A model generated the notes under the pieces. That model was not told where the DNA came from. It saw nothing but the letters and a program-made list of their open reading frames with translations, and did no database searches. This document shows, one piece after another, positions 63,537 to 64,000 of a stretch of DNA of 64,000 bases. Numbering within the stretch: the stretch's first letter is position 1; the number at the start of each line of letters is the position of its first letter. The translations under genes and the position numbers were made by a program. This DNA is from Pelagivirga sediminicola (GTDB taxonomy: Bacteria > Pseudomonadota > Alphaproteobacteria > Rhodobacterales > Rhodobacteraceae), in assembly GCF_003072125.1 (NCBI RefSeq), contig NZ_QCYH01000001.1, positions 682,001-746,000 of the forward strand, written 5' to 3'.

Positions 63537-64000
63537 ATGACCCAGACATCGCTACAGGACAGGCTGCGCCAGAAATATCCGGAGCTGACCCGCGCCGAGA
63601 AATCCGTGGCAAACTACATGCTCACCCATTTCGAGCGCCTGTCCTTCGAGACCGCCGCGTCCATCGCCGAGACTGTCGGCGTCAGCCAGATGACCGTGGG
63701 CCGCTTCCTGCGCACCATGGGATATAATGGCCTGCCCGATCTGAAATCCGACCTGCTGAACCAGATCGAGGCGCCGCCGGTGATGGTGTCGGACCGGCTC
63801 AGACGGATCCGGGCGGGCAGTGACGAGGACGCCTGGGACAATTTCGAGCTGGACGTGCTGGCGCTGCAAAGCGCCTATGACCTGCGCGGCACGCCGGTCT
63901 GGACGGCCGCGATCCGCGCCATCTGCGCGGCGGACAAGCTGCATGTCGCAGGGTTTCAGACCATCGCCGGCATCGCGTCCGGCTTTGCCACGCGGCTGGC
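63537..64000 (+). CDS. MurR/RpiR-family regulator, truncated at window end
   Basis: 154 codons are present, without a stop. The N-terminal RpiR helix-turn-helix is clear (QKYPELTRAEKSVANYML, then SIAETVGVSQMTVGRFLRTMGYNG, about 14-70). The beginning of a SIS phosphosugar-binding domain follows from about 125 (LHVAGFQTIAGIASGFATRL). It probably controls the amidase and the divergent ABC transporter; the effector is unknown, because the SIS domain runs off the window. Confidence 0.85.
   Translation, partial: MTQTSLQDRLRQKYPELTRAEKSVANYMLTHFERLSFETAASIAETVGVSQMTVGRFLRTMGYNGLPDLKSDLLNQIEAPPVMVSDRLRRIRAGSDEDAWDNFELDVLALQSAYDLRGTPVWTAAIRAICAADKLHVAGFQTIAGIASGFATRL

Overview
The window is a GC-rich (about two thirds G+C by eye) chromosomal segment of an alphaproteobacterium, most likely a member of the Rhodobacteraceae/Roseobacter group. 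The evidence is the gene content and order: rluD next to rpoH, ribB-ribH-nusB, DUF2484 and DUF2842 proteins, MmcB, an FtsZ with a long linker, a His tRNA lacking G-1, and GANTC and CtrA-type sites. No plasmid, phage, insertion-sequence or CRISPR signature was seen, and almost all the sequence is coding.

Region by region. 1-7.8 kb: an SCP2/hydrolase pair, a fumarylacetoacetase-family enzyme, a coupled MBL exonuclease and ATP-dependent DNA ligase, an M3 oligoendopeptidase and a lipoprotein hydrolase. 7.9-11.6 kb: rpoH, rluD, small conserved proteins, tRNA-His, mmcB, and a structured RNA with a good promoter that looks like 6S RNA. 12-14.2 kb: nusB-ribH-ribB, whose RibA-like half has lost its zinc cysteines. 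14.2-24.6 kb: the first half of the division and cell-wall (dcw) cluster, transcribed leftward as mraZ-rsmH-ftsL-ftsI-murE-murF-mraY-(DUF2165)-murD, preceded by a 666-bp regulatory region. 24.6-29.7 kb: dinB-like gene, DUF2842, purA, secG, pyrG and an SH3 lipoprotein. 29.7-43.9 kb: the second half of the dcw cluster, also leftward, as ftsW-murG-murC-DUF2484-membrane protein-murB-ddl-ftsQ-ftsA-ftsZ-lpxC-bamD-recN. 44-49.5 kb: a flavoprotein, map, sfsA and a CinA-like/GNAT/OmpA cassette. 49.5-52.4 kb: a C45 peptidase and PHB-depolymerase-type esterase behind a CopG regulator. 52.5-56 kb: a putrescine-catabolism-like puuB-puuA pair divergent from a GntR regulator. 56-64 kb: a secreted hydrolase and a complete peptide-type ABC transporter divergent from an amidase and an RpiR regulator that runs off the window.

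Together the two dcw blocks supply the cytoplasmic and lipid-linked steps of peptidoglycan synthesis (MurB, C, D, E, F, MraY, MurG, Ddl) and the divisome (FtsL, I, W, Q, A, Z). They sit beside outer-membrane biogenesis genes (LpxC, BamD). Relative to the usual single run, the two halves are separated by about 5.8 kb and lie in swapped order.

I found no clear candidate for an entirely new multi-gene system. The most interesting signals are non-coding: a hairpin family with compensatory stem changes, abutting stop codons; a GANTC cluster and GGGAA repeats upstream of mraZ; a perfect TTAA-N7-TTAA site before lpxC; three repeats with an exact 20-bp period between puuA and its divergent regulator; and the 6S-like RNA.
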